A stretch of DNA of 6,078 nucleotides from Planctomycetota bacterium (GTDB lineage Bacteria > Planctomycetota > PLA2 > JAEUHO01): contig JAPKHB010000248.1 of the NCBI GenBank assembly GCA_026647295.1, forward strand, positions 1-6,078, in the 5' to 3' direction. The first letter of the stretch is position 1. Each line of letters starts with the position of its first letter. The position numbers were made by a program, and so were the translations under genes. The notes below the pieces were generated by a model, which did not search any database, was not told the origin of the DNA, and worked only from the letters and a program-made list of their open reading frames with translations. Below, piece by piece: positions 4,395 through 6,078 of this stretch.

Positions 4395-5978
4395 ATGCGT
4401 CCTCCCCCCCTCCTTGCGGCCGTCCTGGCCGTCGCGCCCTGGCTCGCGGGCTGCGGCGAGGGCGCCACGCCCCCCCTGCCGCCGGCCACCGACACGGCGC
4501 GCACGGCCTTCGAGGTGGCCCAGGGCTTCCACGTCCCGGACCCGGAGCGCATCCCGTCGCGCCTGGCGACCAACCCGGGCACGCCCCACGGCGACTACGT
4601 GGGCAGCCTGGCCTGCAACCGCTGCCACGAGGAGGAGTACCGGCGCTGGCGGGGCTCCTTCCACAGCCGGACCCTTTACGACGCGGTGGACGCGACCATC
4701 TTCGGCGACTTCGAGACCCCCACGGTCTACGACGACGGCCTGACGGCCTTCCGGGTCCGGCCCTTCGTCCGGGAAGACCCCGCCACCGGCCGCAAGCGCT
4801 ACTTCATGGAGATCCGCTTCCGGCCCGTGCACGAAGGCGGCCCCATGGACGTGAAGGAGGCCGACACCTACGGCTCGGGCACGCTGCCGGACCTGGAGGC
4901 GCACCCGGTCGTCGAGATCCTCTACGCCTTTGGCAACCGCCGCCACCAGCCCTACGTGGCGCGCTACCCCGACGGCCGCTACTGGGTGGTCCCGATCTAC
5001 TGGAACGACGTCGAGCGGGAGTGGATGTACGACGGCTTCCGGGCCTACACCTACTCCTGCGCCAACTGCCACGTGACGGGGATCCGCTCGCTGGCGGCGC
5101 CCTGGCACGCGGGCCAGCAGCCGCTGCCCATGACCCATTCGGTGGACGGGCCGCGCTACCTGCCGCCGCCCGACCAGGAGGGCTGGGCGGACGGCTCCGT
5201 GGGCTGCGAGACCTGCCACGGGCCGGGGCGGGCGCACGTGGAGGCGGTCGAGGCGCTGGGCCCCGAAGAATACCGCCGGCGCCTGCGCAGCGGCGAGAAG
5301 CAGCCCACCATCTACGACGGCAAGCGCGGCACGCTGGAGCAGCGCACCGACCAGTGCGGCCAGTGCCACAACTTCATGACCGAGAGCACCGTCACGTGGG
5401 TCCCCAAGCCGCACGGCTTCGACCGCGCCCCGGTGCGCGAGCCCATCAAGCCCAGCCCCGGCAACATGGGCTGGCAGTTCTACCACGACGGCTCGCACAT
5501 GAGCCCCTGCACGGTCGTCGAGGTGTACCGCGGCTCGAAGATGTACCGCGAGGGCGTCGACTGCACCGAGTGCCACGACCCCCACGGCACGGACCACTGG
5601 GCCGATCTCAAGCTCCCGGTGCACGACAACAGCCTGTGCATCTCGTGCCACCAGGACCTCGCGGCGCTGGAGGCGCAGACCGCCCACTCCCGCCACCTCG
5701 CCGGCAGCCCGGGCAACCGCTGCGTGGAGTGCCACATGCCGCGCCACATGGTCTTCACCAACGGCGTGCAGCGGATGAGCGACCGCATCTACTCGCACGA
5801 GTTCTCGATCCCCACGGGCCGCCGGCGCGTGGGCGGCCCGCCCTCGGCCTGCAACATCTGCCACACCGACCGCACGCACCAGTGGACGCAGGACACGCTG
5901 GCCCTGTGGGCGCGCGAGCGCGCGGCCCGCGAGGCGCTGGTCGGGCCGGGCCCCGACGCCGACGGCCCGGGGCGCTGA
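4395..5978 (+). CDS. Octaheme c-type cytochrome lipoprotein (cytochrome c554-like multiheme family)
   Basis: The 527-residue product is probably an exported electron carrier or redox enzyme. The N-terminus is a lipoprotein signal, hydrophobic to LAGC at 17-20, with Cys20 as the lipidated residue; Gly at +2 does not signal inner-membrane retention. Eight CxxCH heme sites are present, with first Cys at 74, 222, 271, 321, 390, 415, 443 and 486. Heme 1 has the context CHEEEYRRWRGSFHSR and heme 3 CHGPG, both typical of c554/hydroxylamine-oxidoreductase-related cytochromes. A heme-free stretch of about 140 residues (79-221), with GDFETPT, YAFGNRRHQPYVARYPDGR and WVVPIYWND, separates hemes 1 and 2. 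The last heme context, ACNICHTDRTHQWTQDTLALW, matches relatives that often continue into TPR or HEAT repeats; this one ends soon after. The electron partner cannot be read from the sequence. No Shine-Dalgarno site or in-frame alternative start is seen. Confidence 0.92.
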   Translation: MRPPPLLAAVLAVAPWLAGCGEGATPPLPPATDTARTAFEVAQGFHVPDPERIPSRLATNPGTPHGDYVGSLACNRCHEEEYRRWRGSFHSRTLYDAVDATIFGDFETPTVYDDGLTAFRVRPFVREDPATGRKRYFMEIRFRPVHEGGPMDVKEADTYGSGTLPDLEAHPVVEILYAFGNRRHQPYVARYPDGRYWVVPIYWNDVEREWMYDGFRAYTYSCANCHVTGIRSLAAPWHAGQQPLPMTHSVDGPRYLPPPDQEGWADGSVGCETCHGPGRAHVEAVEALGPEEYRRRLRSGEKQPTIYDGKRGTLEQRTDQCGQCHNFMTESTVTWVPKPHGFDRAPVREPIKPSPGNMGWQFYHDGSHMSPCTVVEVYRGSKMYREGVDCTECHDPHGTDHWADLKLPVHDNSLCISCHQDLAALEAQTAHSRHLAGSPGNRCVECHMPRHMVFTNGVQRMSDRIYSHEFSIPTGRRRVGGPPSACNICHTDRTHQWTQDTLALWARERAAREALVGPGPDADGPGR

Positions 5979-6010
5979 AGGGCCGCCGGCCGCCGTTCGC
6001 CGGATGTTCG

Positions 6011-6030
6011 CGCGCCCGGACACGGGCGCG
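6011..6030 (+). terminator. Perfect 8-bp GC hairpin after the cytochrome gene
   Basis: CGCGCCCG (6011-6018), the loop GACA and CGGGCGCG (6023-6030) form a perfect hairpin 32 bases after the cytochrome stop. The position suits transcript termination or 3'-end protection. A G-rich array follows instead of a U-run, so it does not meet the intrinsic terminator rule and remains a candidate only. Confidence 0.4.
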
Positions 6031-6078
6031 GGGGAGTGCAGAGGGGGCGCGGGGGGGCGCGGGGGGGTGCAGGGGGGG
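6030..6078 (+). repeat. G-run array with roughly 10-bp period and G-quadruplex potential
   Basis: Runs of G occur at 6030-6034 (5), 6043-6047 (5), 6051-6057 (7), 6061-6067 (7) and 6072-6078 (7, reaching the window edge). The last four are separated by CGC, CGC and TGCA, so they satisfy the usual quadruplex pattern, and GGGGGGGCGC recurs as a decamer. The opposite strand is C-rich. No coding signal is seen in 5979-6078. Because it is the end of the sequence, poly-G sequencing error is a serious alternative. Confidence 0.6.

Noticed and set aside
4059..6023. 654-codon minus-strand open frame opposite the cytochrome
   Set aside because: The plus strand carries eight CxxCH motifs and a lipobox in a consistent frame; the reverse frame is Val/Ala/Arg/His-rich with no homology.

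Overview
The window is about 6.1 kb of very GC-rich DNA, by eye roughly three quarters G+C, and almost entirely coding. It reads as a housekeeping chromosome segment of a high-GC, probably Gram-negative, respiring bacterium. The multiheme c-type cytochrome lipoprotein, the tpiA-secG pairing and the yicC-gmk-rpoZ block would fit a Desulfobacterota/Desulfuromonadota-type or similar lineage. That placement is inference from gene content only. The odd length, a gene cut at position 1 and a poly-G end suggest a complete short contig rather than a slice of a finished chromosome.

Layout. Positions 1-604 (minus strand) hold the N-terminal two thirds or so of a type I-beta DAHP synthase (aroF), the entry enzyme of aromatic amino acid synthesis, running off the left edge. 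A 93-bp divergent intergenic region (605-697) carries two outward-facing -10-like boxes in the same 12-base context. From 698 a tightly packed plus-strand run follows: tpiA (698-1477), secG (1523-2089), yicC (2096-2986), gmk (2983-3600), rpoZ (3600-3806) and a stand-alone CoaC-like flavoprotein (3812-4363). Gaps after secG are 6 nt or less, and yicC/gmk and gmk/rpoZ overlap (GTGA and TGATG), so this is probably one transcription unit. It combines glycolysis, the Sec translocon, RNA turnover, GMP phosphorylation, the RNA polymerase omega subunit and a coenzyme A-type decarboxylase. An inverted repeat around the last stop codon and a new -10-like box separate it from an eight-heme outer-membrane-type cytochrome lipoprotein (4395-5978). 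The last 100 bp (5979-6078) contain no gene, only a perfect hairpin and a G-run array with quadruplex potential.

Most genes are ordinary. The points worth a second look are: the CoaC-like protein has no CoaB domain and has Glu where the family's catalytic flap Cys should be; SecG carries a long Gly/Pro/acidic tail with an internal 30-bp duplication; the three promoter-proximal genes appear to have nearly leaderless transcripts without Shine-Dalgarno sites; the octaheme cytochrome looks like a short member of a family often extended by TPR repeats; and the right end is a G-run decamer array. I found no clear new multi-gene system, mobile element, CRISPR array or RNA gene.
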